Shown: positions 6,582 to 13,709 of the stretch, in pieces | Layout of the letters: each line of letters begins with the position of its first letter | Position numbering within the stretch: the first letter of the stretch is position 1 | NCBI GenBank assembly: GCA_036569845.1 | Contig: DATCPY010000200.1 | Location: forward strand, 1 to 14,008 | DNA: 14,008 nt | Reading direction: 5' to 3' | Source of the DNA: UBA4735 sp036569845 | Lineage (GTDB): Bacteria; Chloroflexota; Limnocylindria; P2-11E | Program-made: the position numbers and the translations under genes | Notes under the pieces: generated by a model | Database searches by the model: none | Seen by the model: the letters and a program-made list of their open reading frames with translations, nothing else | What the model was told of the DNA's origin: nothing

Positions 6582-8459
6582 CAGGTGGTCCAGCACCTCG
6601 GCCATGACCCGGCAGTCGATCTCGTTGTAGCGGGAGACCTCGCGCATCAGCTCGACCGCGCCCATCTCGCCACCATCCTTCGCGGCGATGTCGGCAGCCG
6701 CCCACGCGCCCGCCATCGCCCCGGTGCCATCGGCGAGCCCTTCGCCCCACTCGGTCTCGATCAGGCCGTGTGACTTCATCGCGCGCGCGACGGCCTTCAG
6801 CCCGAAGCTCCGCGCGCCGCGCACGACCACCGGTACCGGATGGACGATGCGCTCGAGGAGGTCGTACCAGCCGAGGAGCGGCCAATCCCGGTCCGGATGG
6901 CGGGCGCGGGCCGAGCTGTACGCGCCTTCCATGAACACCGTCTCTGCGGCCGACCAATGGAAGATCCGCGCGTCCGCGACCCCGCCGAGGCCGGCGCGCT
7001 TCGCGAGCCCCTCCAGGTGGGCGAGCCACGCGTCGATCATGGCGGCCTCGGCCGCCGGGGTGAGTGAGCGCGCGGTGAACTGCGCGAACTGCCACACGCC
7101 GCCGGCGTAGGTGCCGCAGCCGATCTGGAAGATGAGCGACTGCCCACCCTTGCGCGGGAACGACGCGAAGTCGTCGTTGAGGTCGTTGACGGTCTCGAAG
7201 TCGACGTACAGCTCGAGCGGCGATCGCTCGCGCCAGCGGCCCAGGTCGGCGTCGATGCGCGCGGGGCGCACCGGCGCGCCGGTCTCGCGGTTCGCGGCGA
7301 TCATCGCGTCGAACATCGCTGGATGCGTCTCGCCGCTGATGCCCAGCAGGTCCGCCGAGATCTGCGGGTCGTCCCAGCGTGTGACCCCGCGTTCGCGCGC
7401 CCGATCGCGCATCGCCGCGCTGACGCGCCAGAGGAGCGTGAGCTCGCGCAGCTCCTCGGCGAGCTCGCGCTTCGCGACGTGCCAAGGGTGGTCGCGGTCG
7501 TTCTTCATGTTCGGCCAGAGCTCGGGGATCGTTGGCTGCGGCAGCACGCTCCACGCGGCGCCCTCGTGACGGACCCGGCGCACCCACGCCCGCCCTTCCG
7601 CGACCACGTCCGACAGCGCCGCCTCGCGCGAGCGCACGTACGTCTCCGCCGGAACGCGCGCGAGCTTCTCCCAGCATGTGTCGCCGCGCCCGCTGTTGCC
7701 CTGGCGCCAGGCGCGCCCGAGAACGTACCCGAACGGCGCCTGGTAGCCCTGGACCCGCGCGAGCATCTCGTTGTACGTCCACACCTGCGCGCAGGTCGCG
7801 AGCTCGCTGGACGTCGAGAGCGATCCGTCCTTCAGGAGGTCGGACGTCGAGAACTTGATGTCGATGACCCGGTAATGCCACGCCGCGCCGTGCAGCGCCG
7901 GGGCGGGGAAGCTGACGTCATCGTTCTCGCCGAACGCGTCCCCGCACAGCGTCGCGAGGACGTCCGACCGAACTAGCAGATCGATCCGGCCGTAGGTGCG
8001 CGTCTGGGGATCGCGGAGGAGCCCCTGCGCGATGGCCCGCTCGCCGCGCTCCATCGCCGCGACGGTCGCGCGGGCGGCCGCGAGCGACCGCGCGTCGTCG
8101 CGGTCGACGTCGATGCGCGCGAGCCCGACGCGCTCCTCGAGGTCGTCAAGGACCGCGTCCTCGAAGCGGCGGCCCTGCTTCGCGAGGAACTGCTGGAAGT
8201 CGAAACGCTCGTCGTATGCGGCGCGCTGGTCGTCGCGCGCGATGCCGCGCTCGCCGCCGTACCGGTCGAGCCAATCGAGGATCGCGTCGTTCCGCGCCCA
8301 GTTGCGGATCGCGTTCGCCGACACCCAGTCGTCCCAGTCGGTGTCGGTGGTCGGGAGGACGGTGTTGCCGTCGTCGCGCGTGACGAGCGCGAAGGCCCCG
8401 CGGACCGGCCGCCCGATCGAGATCGAGAGCGTGAGCTGGGTCGGGCCGCGGTCAGCCAT
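6567..8459 (-). CDS. TM0106-type RecB-like nuclease fused to RNase H/DEDD exonuclease domain
   Basis: A 630-residue protein with two nuclease domains. The N-terminal half has a RecB/Cas4-type PD-(D/E)XK site: E100 (RRFEDAV), D160 (YGRIDLLV), D200 and K202 (VIDIKFS) and the QxxxY motif Q225-Y229 (QVWTY). The C-terminal part matches the YprB-like RNase_H_2 (DEDD) fold: D420 and E422 (YVDFETV), a Trp/Glu stretch around 501-506, D533 (WYDLL) and Y611/D615 (YNEIDC). This matches the TM0106-family RecB-like putative nucleases, whose cellular role is not settled; DNA repair or processing is likely. No helicase motifs or Cas1/Cas2 neighbours are present. ATG 8459 is chosen because the longer frame upstream is antisense-like Arg/Ser-rich sequence over the HAD gene. 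It overlaps the HAD gene by 8 bases. Confidence 0.82.
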   Translation of the reverse strand: MADRGPTQLTLSISIGRPVRGAFALVTRDDGNTVLPTTDTDWDDWVSANAIRNWARNDAILDWLDRYGGERGIARDDQRAAYDERFDFQQFLAKQGRRFEDAVLDDLEERVGLARIDVDRDDARSLAAARATVAAMERGERAIAQGLLRDPQTRTYGRIDLLVRSDVLATLCGDAFGENDDVSFPAPALHGAAWHYRVIDIKFSTSDLLKDGSLSTSSELATCAQVWTYNEMLARVQGYQAPFGYVLGRAWRQGNSGRGDTCWEKLARVPAETYVRSREAALSDVVAEGRAWVRRVRHEGAAWSVLPQPTIPELWPNMKNDRDHPWHVAKRELAEELRELTLLWRVSAAMRDRARERGVTRWDDPQISADLLGISGETHPAMFDAMIAANRETGAPVRPARIDADLGRWRERSPLELYVDFETVNDLNDDFASFPRKGGQSLIFQIGCGTYAGGVWQFAQFTARSLTPAAEAAMIDAWLAHLEGLAKRAGLGGVADARIFHWSAAETVFMEGAYSSARARHPDRDWPLLGWYDLLERIVHPVPVVVRGARSFGLKAVARAMKSHGLIETEWGEGLADGTGAMAGAWAAADIAAKDGGEMGAVELMREVSRYNEIDCRVMAEVLDHLRREH

Positions 8460-9063
8460 CGAGAAGTGCGGCCAGCTTGCCGAGGTCGGGGGCCTGCGCG
8501 AGCGGCGCGGCGTCGTCCGGCGGCGGTGCGCCGAGGCGGTTCGCCCAGTACACGTCCATCCCGGCACGCTTCGCGCCGCCGACGTCGTGGGCCGACCCAG
8601 CGACGAAGAGCACACGCGTGGCCTCCAGGCCGATCGCGGCGAGCGCCGCCCGATAAGGCCGCGGATCCGGCTTGTACGCGCCGGCCTGTTCTGCGGTCAT
8701 CACGAAGGCGAACTCGCCGGCCTGCTTCGCCGCGCGCTCGCCGAGCTTCTGCGAGCAGTTCGTGACGATGAACCGCGGCGTGTCGCCGAGCGCGACCAGC
8801 GCCCGTCTGGAGTCCGGCCACGGCTCGGCCTCGCCCCACCGCGACAGGAGCGTCGTGGCCTGCGCCCGCCCGAGCCCGACCTCCGCGGCGCTCTCGTGGA
8901 CGAGCTCGCCGAAATCGCGATACGGCTTTCCCCGCAGCAAGCGCTGGTTCGCGGTGTGCCAACGGGTCCCGACGTCGTCGTCGCCAGCGGCCGATCGCCA
9001 GAGCGGGAGCGTGTCGAGCAGCGCCGTGAGCAGGTCGAAGCCGACGGCGTCGTATCGGGGCAT
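8452..9063 (-). CDS. HAD-like hydrolase, type II haloacid dehalogenase branch
   Basis: A 203-residue HAD-superfamily protein. Motif I is FDLLTALLD with nucleophile D10, but the usual G-T after it is T13-A14. Motif II is T101 (IVTNCSQ), motif III K131 (AGAYKPDP) and motif IV D160 (AGSAHDVGGAKRAG). The SAHDxxGAxxAGM pattern and helical cap (about 20-85) resemble (S)-2-haloacid dehalogenases; these hydrolyse C-halogen or C-O-P bonds via an aspartyl ester. The real substrate is unknown and dehalogenase activity should not be assumed. ATG 9063 is 19 bases from the divergent murA start. Its 3' end overlaps the nuclease start (ATGGCTGA), implying translational coupling. Confidence 0.82.
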   Translation of the reverse strand: MPRYDAVGFDLLTALLDTLPLWRSAAGDDDVGTRWHTANQRLLRGKPYRDFGELVHESAAEVGLGRAQATTLLSRWGEAEPWPDSRRALVALGDTPRFIVTNCSQKLGERAAKQAGEFAFVMTAEQAGAYKPDPRPYRAALAAIGLEATRVLFVAGSAHDVGGAKRAGMDVYWANRLGAPPPDDAAPLAQAPDLGKLAALLDG

Positions 9064-9082
9064 GCGTCTAGGCTACGCGGCG
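9064..9082. promoter_or_regulatory. Shared divergent promoter between the HAD gene and murA (candidate)
   Basis: Only 19 bases separate the two starts. TAGGCT (9069-9074, plus strand) and TAGCCT (9075-9070, minus strand) overlap and both fit the TAnnnT form of a -10 element. They end 8 bases before ATG 9083 and 6 bases before ATG 9063, placing both transcript starts near the start codons, so mRNAs would be leaderless. Neither gene has an SD. No good -35 is visible. Confidence 0.35.
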
Positions 9083-10363
9083 ATGGGACGCTTCATCGTC
9101 GAAGGGGGCACGGCGCTGCGCGGGGAGATCACCGCGAAGGGCAACAAGAACTCGGCTCTGCCGCTGATCGCAGCGAGCCTGCTCACGAGCGAGCCGGTCA
9201 TCCTGCGGAACTTGCCACGGATCCGAGACGTGAATGGGATGCTCGAGATCATCGCCGGCCTCGGCGCGACGGTGGAGTGGCTCGACCCGCACGCGGTGAA
9301 GATCGTGTCGGCGAACGTGAAGACGACGACCATCGACCCGAAGCTCTCGCGGGAGATCCGCACGTCGCTCCTCATCGCCGGGCCGATGCTCGGCCGGTTC
9401 AAGAAGGTCACCCTCGGCCCTCCGGGCGGCGACGTCATCGGCCGCCGCCGGACGGACACGCACTGGCTCGCGCTGCAGCGATTCGGCGCGACGCTCAGCC
9501 ACGACCGCAGCGGCTTCGGGCTCGAGGCGAAGGAGCTGAACGGCGCCGACGTGCTGCTTGACGAGGCGTCGGTCACCGCGACCGAGAACGCCTTGCTCTG
9601 CGCGGTGCTCGTCCCCGGCCGCACCGTGATCCGCAACGCCGCGAGCGAGCCGCACGTGCAGGAGCTCGCGATGGTCCTGGTGCAGATGGGCGCGAGGGTG
9701 CACGGCATCGGCACGAACACCCTTGAAGTGCGCGGCGTGCCCGAGCTGCGCGGGGTCGACCATGAGGTCTGGAGCGATCACCAGGAGGTCGGCTCGTTCA
9801 TGGGCCTTGCCGCGATGACCCACGGCGAGCTCACGGTGCAGCGTTGCGCTCCGCAGCATCTCGGGATGATCCGCGCGGTGTTCAAGCGGCTGGGCATCGA
9901 CTCGAGCATCGATGGCGACGAGCTGCACGTGCCGTCGAAGGCGCATTACGTCATCGAGCAGGATCTCGGCGGAAAGATCCCGAAGGTCCAGCCGCAGGTC
10001 TGGCCGGGGTTCCCGTCGGATCTGACGAGCATGGCGACGGTCTTCGCCACGCAGGCCGAGGGCACGGTGCTCATCCACGAGTGGATGTACGACGCGCGGA
10101 TGTTCTGGCTCGGCACGCTCGAGACGATGGGTGCGCGGCTGCTGCTCGCCGATCCGCATCGCGCGCTGGTCATCGGACCGACCCAGCTCTACGGCACGGA
10201 CATCCGCAGCCCCGATATCCGCGCCGGTCTCGCGCTCCTTGGCGCGGCCCTCGCCGCCAAGGGGACGAGCGTCATCGACAACATCGACCAGATCGACCGC
10301 GGCTACGAGGACATCGACGGCCGGCTGCGGGGCCTCGGCGCGAAGATCGAACGGGTGGCGTGA
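9083..10363 (+). CDS. murA: UDP-N-acetylglucosamine 1-carboxyvinyltransferase (MurA family), Asp at the fosfomycin Cys site
   Basis: A 426-residue EPSP-synthase-fold enzyme, normal MurA length (about 417-430). It transfers enolpyruvyl from PEP to UDP-GlcNAc, the first committed step of peptidoglycan synthesis in the cytosol. Seen: K22-N23 (AKGNKN), the active-site loop GPPGGDVIGRR with D117 where most MurA have Cys (E. coli C115), the catalytic Asp in PGFPSD, Arg in YDARM, and the C-terminal DIRAG and DRGYEDID blocks. Several motifs deviate: HQEVGS replaces the usual IEAGT, and PQVWPGFPSD replaces TAPYPGFPTD. This is therefore a divergent MurA or a paralogue. ATG 9083 is chosen from the family N-terminus; the frame is open upstream. 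Its stop overlaps the threonine synthase GTG (GTGA). Confidence 0.87.
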   Translation: MGRFIVEGGTALRGEITAKGNKNSALPLIAASLLTSEPVILRNLPRIRDVNGMLEIIAGLGATVEWLDPHAVKIVSANVKTTTIDPKLSREIRTSLLIAGPMLGRFKKVTLGPPGGDVIGRRRTDTHWLALQRFGATLSHDRSGFGLEAKELNGADVLLDEASVTATENALLCAVLVPGRTVIRNAASEPHVQELAMVLVQMGARVHGIGTNTLEVRGVPELRGVDHEVWSDHQEVGSFMGLAAMTHGELTVQRCAPQHLGMIRAVFKRLGIDSSIDGDELHVPSKAHYVIEQDLGGKIPKVQPQVWPGFPSDLTSMATVFATQAEGTVLIHEWMYDARMFWLGTLETMGARLLLADPHRALVIGPTQLYGTDIRSPDIRAGLALLGAALAAKGTSVIDNIDQIDRGYEDIDGRLRGLGAKIERVA

Positions 10364-11631
10364 GCGCGCTCGAGACCCAGCCCGCGCACGTCCCCGCGCG
10401 GTCCTACGTCACGCACCTGGAGTGCGCCCGGTGCGGGGCCACCGCGGACGCGACCAAGCTCGCGAACCTCTGCCCCGCCGATGGCGGTCCGTACCTCGTT
10501 CGCTACGACCTCGACCGCCTGCGATCGGTGCCGCGCAGCATGCTCGCCGGCCGCCAGGCGTCGCTGTGGCGCTACCGGGAGCTCCTCCCGATGGACGATC
10601 CGAGCAACGCCGTGAGCCTCGGCGAAGGGAACACCCCGATCATCGAGCCGTTCGCGCTGCGTGAGTCGCTCCAGCTCCATCGCCTGTTCATCAAGGACGA
10701 GGGCCTCCTGCCGACCGGTACGTTCAAGGCCCGCGGCGCCGCGATCGGCGTCACGCGCGCGCGCGAGCTCGGCGCGACGACCATCGCGTTGCCCACGGCC
10801 GGGAACGCCGGCGCCGCGTGGGCGGCGTACGGCGCGCGCGCCGGCATCGGGGTCATCGTCGTGATGCCCGCGACGACGCCCGACACGATCCAGCGCGAGA
10901 CCGCGGCGTACGGCGCGCGGGTGTATCTCGTCGACGGGTCCATCGCGGACGCGGGCGCCGTCGTGAAGAAGGCCTGCGCGGACTACGGCTGGTTCGACGC
11001 GTCGACGCTGAAGGAGCCGTACCGCATCGAGGGCAAGAAGACGATGGGCTTCGAGATCGCCGAGCAGGCCGGGTGGACGTTGCCGGATGTGATCGTCTAC
11101 CCGACCGGCGGCGGCGTCGGCCTCATCGGCATGTGGAAGGCGTTCGAGGAGCTGCGTCGGATCGGCTGGGTCGAGGGCGACAAGCTCCCGCGGTTCGTCG
11201 CGGTCCAGGCCGCGGGCTGCGCGCCGATCGTGAAGGCGTTCCACGCCGACCAGCTCGAGTCGGAGCCGTGGCCCGATCCGACGACCTTCGCCGTGGGCAT
11301 GCGGGTGCCGAAGGCTCTCGGTGATTTCCTCATCCTGCGGATCCTCCGCGAGTCGAGCGGCATCGCGATCGCGGTCACGGACGACGAGATCGCCGCGATG
11401 ATGCGGCTCGTCACGGTGAGCGAAGGGCTGCTGGTGTGCCCTGAGGGCGCGGCCGCGATCGAGGGTGCGCACCAGCTCGCGAAGCAGGGCTTCATCGATC
11501 CGCACGAGGACGTGCTCGTCATCAATACCGGCACCGGCCTCAAGTACGCGGAGTCACTGCAGGGCGACCCGCCGATCCGCTTGGCGAAGGGCGATCCGCT
11601 CCCACGGCTCGAGCGCCAGGTCGCCGAGTAG
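10360..11631 (+). CDS. thrC: Threonine synthase, fold-type II PLP enzyme
   Basis: A 423-residue protein of threonine synthase length and layout. An N-terminal zinc-ribbon-like segment (C22, C25, C38; the fourth ligand position is D41) precedes the catalytic domain. K123 lies in LPTGTFKARG, the Schiff-base lysine. The AGNAGAAWAAYG segment binds the substrate carboxylate and PTGGGVGLIG binds the PLP phosphate. The enzyme converts O-phosphohomoserine to threonine and phosphate. GTG 10360 overlaps the murA stop (GTGA), indicating coupling, though the two products share no pathway. Related PLP enzymes (threonine dehydratase, cysteine synthase) lack the N-terminal ribbon, which supports this call. 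Confidence 0.88.
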   Translation: MSALETQPAHVPARSYVTHLECARCGATADATKLANLCPADGGPYLVRYDLDRLRSVPRSMLAGRQASLWRYRELLPMDDPSNAVSLGEGNTPIIEPFALRESLQLHRLFIKDEGLLPTGTFKARGAAIGVTRARELGATTIALPTAGNAGAAWAAYGARAGIGVIVVMPATTPDTIQRETAAYGARVYLVDGSIADAGAVVKKACADYGWFDASTLKEPYRIEGKKTMGFEIAEQAGWTLPDVIVYPTGGGVGLIGMWKAFEELRRIGWVEGDKLPRFVAVQAAGCAPIVKAFHADQLESEPWPDPTTFAVGMRVPKALGDFLILRILRESSGIAIAVTDDEIAAMMRLVTVSEGLLVCPEGAAAIEGAHQLAKQGFIDPHEDVLVINTGTGLKYAESLQGDPPIRLAKGDPLPRLERQVAE

Positions 11632-11645
11632 ACTGGCAGCCAAGC

Positions 11646-12122
11646 ATGCGGGGGATCACCGGCGGACGCGGCATCCTGGGCGGAGCGGTCCTTTTGGCCG
11701 TCGGATTCGGCGTGCTCCTGCAGGCGATGGGCACCGCGGACGCGGGCGCGTACCTGTTCCTCTTCCTCGGCATCGCCTTCGCGCTCGCGTACGTCGCCGG
11801 CACGCAACAGTTCGTGTACCTCGTTCCAGCGGCGACGATGATCGGCTTCGGGCTCGGGCTGATCATTCCGACGGCGTTCGGTCTTGGGGACCAGGCATCG
11901 GGGATCTTCCTCGCGTCGCTCGCGATCGCGTTCGTCGTCATCTACCTGCTGGCGCCGTCACGCAGGATCCCGCTCCTGGTCGGCGCGGTCATCGGCGTCG
12001 TCGCGCTCGCCGACATCTTCACCACGATCCCGGTCGTGCCCGACGCGCTCAAGCCCTATTTCGTACCGATCATCCTCATCATCACGGGCGCGTACCTCAT
12101 CTTGGAGCCCCGTACGCACTAG
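11646..12122 (+). CDS. Six-helix membrane protein of unknown function
   Basis: A 158-residue, strongly hydrophobic protein with about six predicted helices (roughly 9-28, 34-51, 57-77, 84-103, 108-127, 137-154). It has very short loops and few charged residues; APSRRIP at about 103-109 is the main basic loop. The small size and Gly/Ile-rich helices recall LiaF/DUF5668-type membrane domains, but no diagnostic motif supports that. It starts 14 bases after threonine synthase and ends 10 bases before cystathionine beta-synthase, so it is probably in the same transcript. No SD is visible. Confidence 0.7.
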   Translation: MRGITGGRGILGGAVLLAVGFGVLLQAMGTADAGAYLFLFLGIAFALAYVAGTQQFVYLVPAATMIGFGLGLIIPTAFGLGDQASGIFLASLAIAFVVIYLLAPSRRIPLLVGAVIGVVALADIFTTIPVVPDALKPYFVPIILIITGAYLILEPRTH

Positions 12123-12132
12123 CATCGCTCTG

Positions 12133-13515
12133 ATGCCCATTGCATCCGACGTCCTCGGGGTCGTCGGCAACACGCCCCTCGTGCAGCTCAGCCGCCTCGG
12201 CAAGGGTCTGAAGCCGCGCATCGTCGCGAAGCTCGAGATGCTGAACCCCGGCGGCTCGGTGAAGGACCGGATCGGCCTCGCGATGATCGAGGACGCCGAG
12301 AAGCGCGGCCTGCTGAAGCCCGGCGGAACGATCGTCGAGCCCACGAGCGGCAACACCGGCGTCGGCCTTGCCATCGCCGCCGCGCTCAGAGGCTACCGGC
12401 TCGTCTGCACGATGCCGGACAAGCAGAGCCAGGAGAAGCGCGACATCCTCCGGGCGTACGGCGCCGAGGTCGTCATCTGCCCGACGGCGGTCGCCCCGGA
12501 TTCACCGCAGTCCTACTACAAGGTCGCGGAGCGCCTGGCGAAAGAGCTGCCCGGCGGCTTCATGCCGGGCCAGTACTGGAACCAGCAGAACGTCGCGGCC
12601 CATTACAAGACCACCGGGCCCGAGCTTTGGGCCCAGACCGAGGGCCTGATCACGCACTTCGTCCTCGGCATCGGCACCGGCGGCACCGTCACGGGCGCGG
12701 GCCGTTACCTGAAGGAGCAGAACCCCAAGATCCAGATCGTCGGCGCGGACCCCGAGGGCTCGATCTACACGGGCGACGTGCATCCGTACAAGACCGAGGG
12801 CATCGGTGAGGACTTCTGGCCGGGCACCTTCGACAAGACGATCGTCGACCACTGGGTCACGGTCTCCGACCGCGACTCGTTCCTCACCGCGCGGCGTATC
12901 ACGCGCGAGGAGGGCATCCTCGCCGGCGTCTCATCCGGCACGGCGATGTTCGCCGCGCTCCAGGTCGCGAAGGAGCTCGACGCGCAGGCGCTGGTCGTCG
13001 TCCTGCTCCCGGACTCCGGCAAGTCGTACCTCTCCAAGCTCTACAACGACGAGTGGATGCGCCAGAACGGCTTCCTTCAGCGGTTCGCGCACCTCATGCG
13101 CGTCGGCGATGTGATCCGCGATCGCGAGGGCGGCACGCCGCAGATCGTCGTGGTCTCGCGCGGCGACACGGTGCGCTCGGCCATCGACACGATGCAGCGA
13201 TACGGCATCTCTCAGATCCCGGTCGTCGCGAACGGGACCGCCGCGTCCGTCGACGACATCGTCGGCAGCGTGCAGGAGCGCACGATGCTCGATCGCGTGT
13301 TCCGCGAGCCGGCACTCGTCGACGCCACCGTCGAACGCGTGATGGAAGCGCCGTTCCCGATCGTGCAGGCGAACGAGGACGTCGAACGTCTCTATGCGGA
13401 GCTCGCAGGCGGCGTGCCTGCGCTCCTCGCGGTCGAAGATGGCCGGCCGGTCTCGGTGATCACCAAGGCGGATCTGCTGGAGTTCGTGGCGCATCAACGG
13501 CGCGCCTCGCGCTAG
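12133..13515 (+). CDS. cbs: Cystathionine beta-synthase (PLP domain plus CBS-domain pair)
   Basis: A 460-residue protein. Residues 1-310 form a fold-type II PLP domain with K44 (NPGGSVKDR), SGNTG (72-76) for the substrate carboxylate and GIGTGGTVTG (179-188) for PLP phosphate. EGIGEDF (222-228) and LLPDSGKSYLSKLYNDEWM are signatures of true cystathionine beta-synthases rather than CysK. Residues about 322-375 and 400-455 are two CBS (Bateman) domains. There is no N-terminal heme region. Family reaction: homocysteine plus serine (or O-acetylserine/cysteine) gives cystathionine. The layout and length match mycobacterial Rv1077. The CBS pair may sense an adenosyl ligand such as S-adenosylmethionine (inference). 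ATG 12133 lacks an SD; a longer upstream frame overlaps the membrane gene and is not homologous. Confidence 0.92.
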   Translation: MPIASDVLGVVGNTPLVQLSRLGKGLKPRIVAKLEMLNPGGSVKDRIGLAMIEDAEKRGLLKPGGTIVEPTSGNTGVGLAIAAALRGYRLVCTMPDKQSQEKRDILRAYGAEVVICPTAVAPDSPQSYYKVAERLAKELPGGFMPGQYWNQQNVAAHYKTTGPELWAQTEGLITHFVLGIGTGGTVTGAGRYLKEQNPKIQIVGADPEGSIYTGDVHPYKTEGIGEDFWPGTFDKTIVDHWVTVSDRDSFLTARRITREEGILAGVSSGTAMFAALQVAKELDAQALVVVLLPDSGKSYLSKLYNDEWMRQNGFLQRFAHLMRVGDVIRDREGGTPQIVVVSRGDTVRSAIDTMQRYGISQIPVVANGTAASVDDIVGSVQERTMLDRVFREPALVDATVERVMEAPFPIVQANEDVERLYAELAGGVPALLAVEDGRPVSVITKADLLEFVAHQRRASR

Positions 13516-13519
13516 ACAG

Positions 13520-13543
13520 CCGCCGAGCTCGGTTGCTCGGCGG
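13520..13543 (+). terminator. Hairpin after cystathionine beta-synthase, possible terminator
   Basis: CCGCCGAG (13520-13527) and CTCGGCGG (13536-13543) form a perfect eight-pair stem with an eight-base loop, starting 4 bases after the cbs stop. No T-tract follows, so intrinsic termination is uncertain, but the position at the end of a four-gene run fits. Confidence 0.45.
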
Positions 13544-13608
13544 AACTGGCATCGCATCTGCAAACAAGAGACCTAGATACGACCGCAGACCGCTAGTTGC
13601 GTCGATGC

Positions 13609-13646
13609 GCACATGCTTGACTGTGTGCTCCTCAGCCACGTAGACA
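13609..13646 (+). promoter_or_regulatory. Candidate promoter/operator upstream of the ArsR gene
   Basis: TTGACT (13617-13622) is a good -35; TAGACA (13641-13646), 18 bases on, is a weak -10. GCACA (13609-13613) and TGTGC (13624-13628) form an inverted repeat bracketing the -35, a place where ArsR-family repressors often bind their own promoter. GTGTGC recurs at 13651-13656. The half sites are short and the match could be chance. Confidence 0.3.
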
Positions 13647-13709
13647 GCGTGTGTGCGACCCTCGCGGCGGGCCCGCCGCTCCAATCGAACGAGAGGACGC
13701 CCATTCCCA

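Noticed and set aside
6567..8459. Cas4 or CRISPR adaptation nuclease
   Set aside because: The QxxxY/PD-(D/E)XK core is shared with Cas4, but no Cas1, Cas2 or repeat array is present and the C-terminal DEDD domain points to the TM0106 type.
8460..8615. N-terminal extension of the nuclease into the HAD gene
   Set aside because: The added residues are Arg/Ser/Thr/Pro-rich frame-shadow of the HAD gene; ATG 8459 fits the domain start.
13597..13656. Metal-responsive ArsR operator assigned to arsenic or cadmium
   Set aside because: Only five-base half sites are visible and no metal-binding Cys motif is seen in the partial regulator, so a metal role is not supported.
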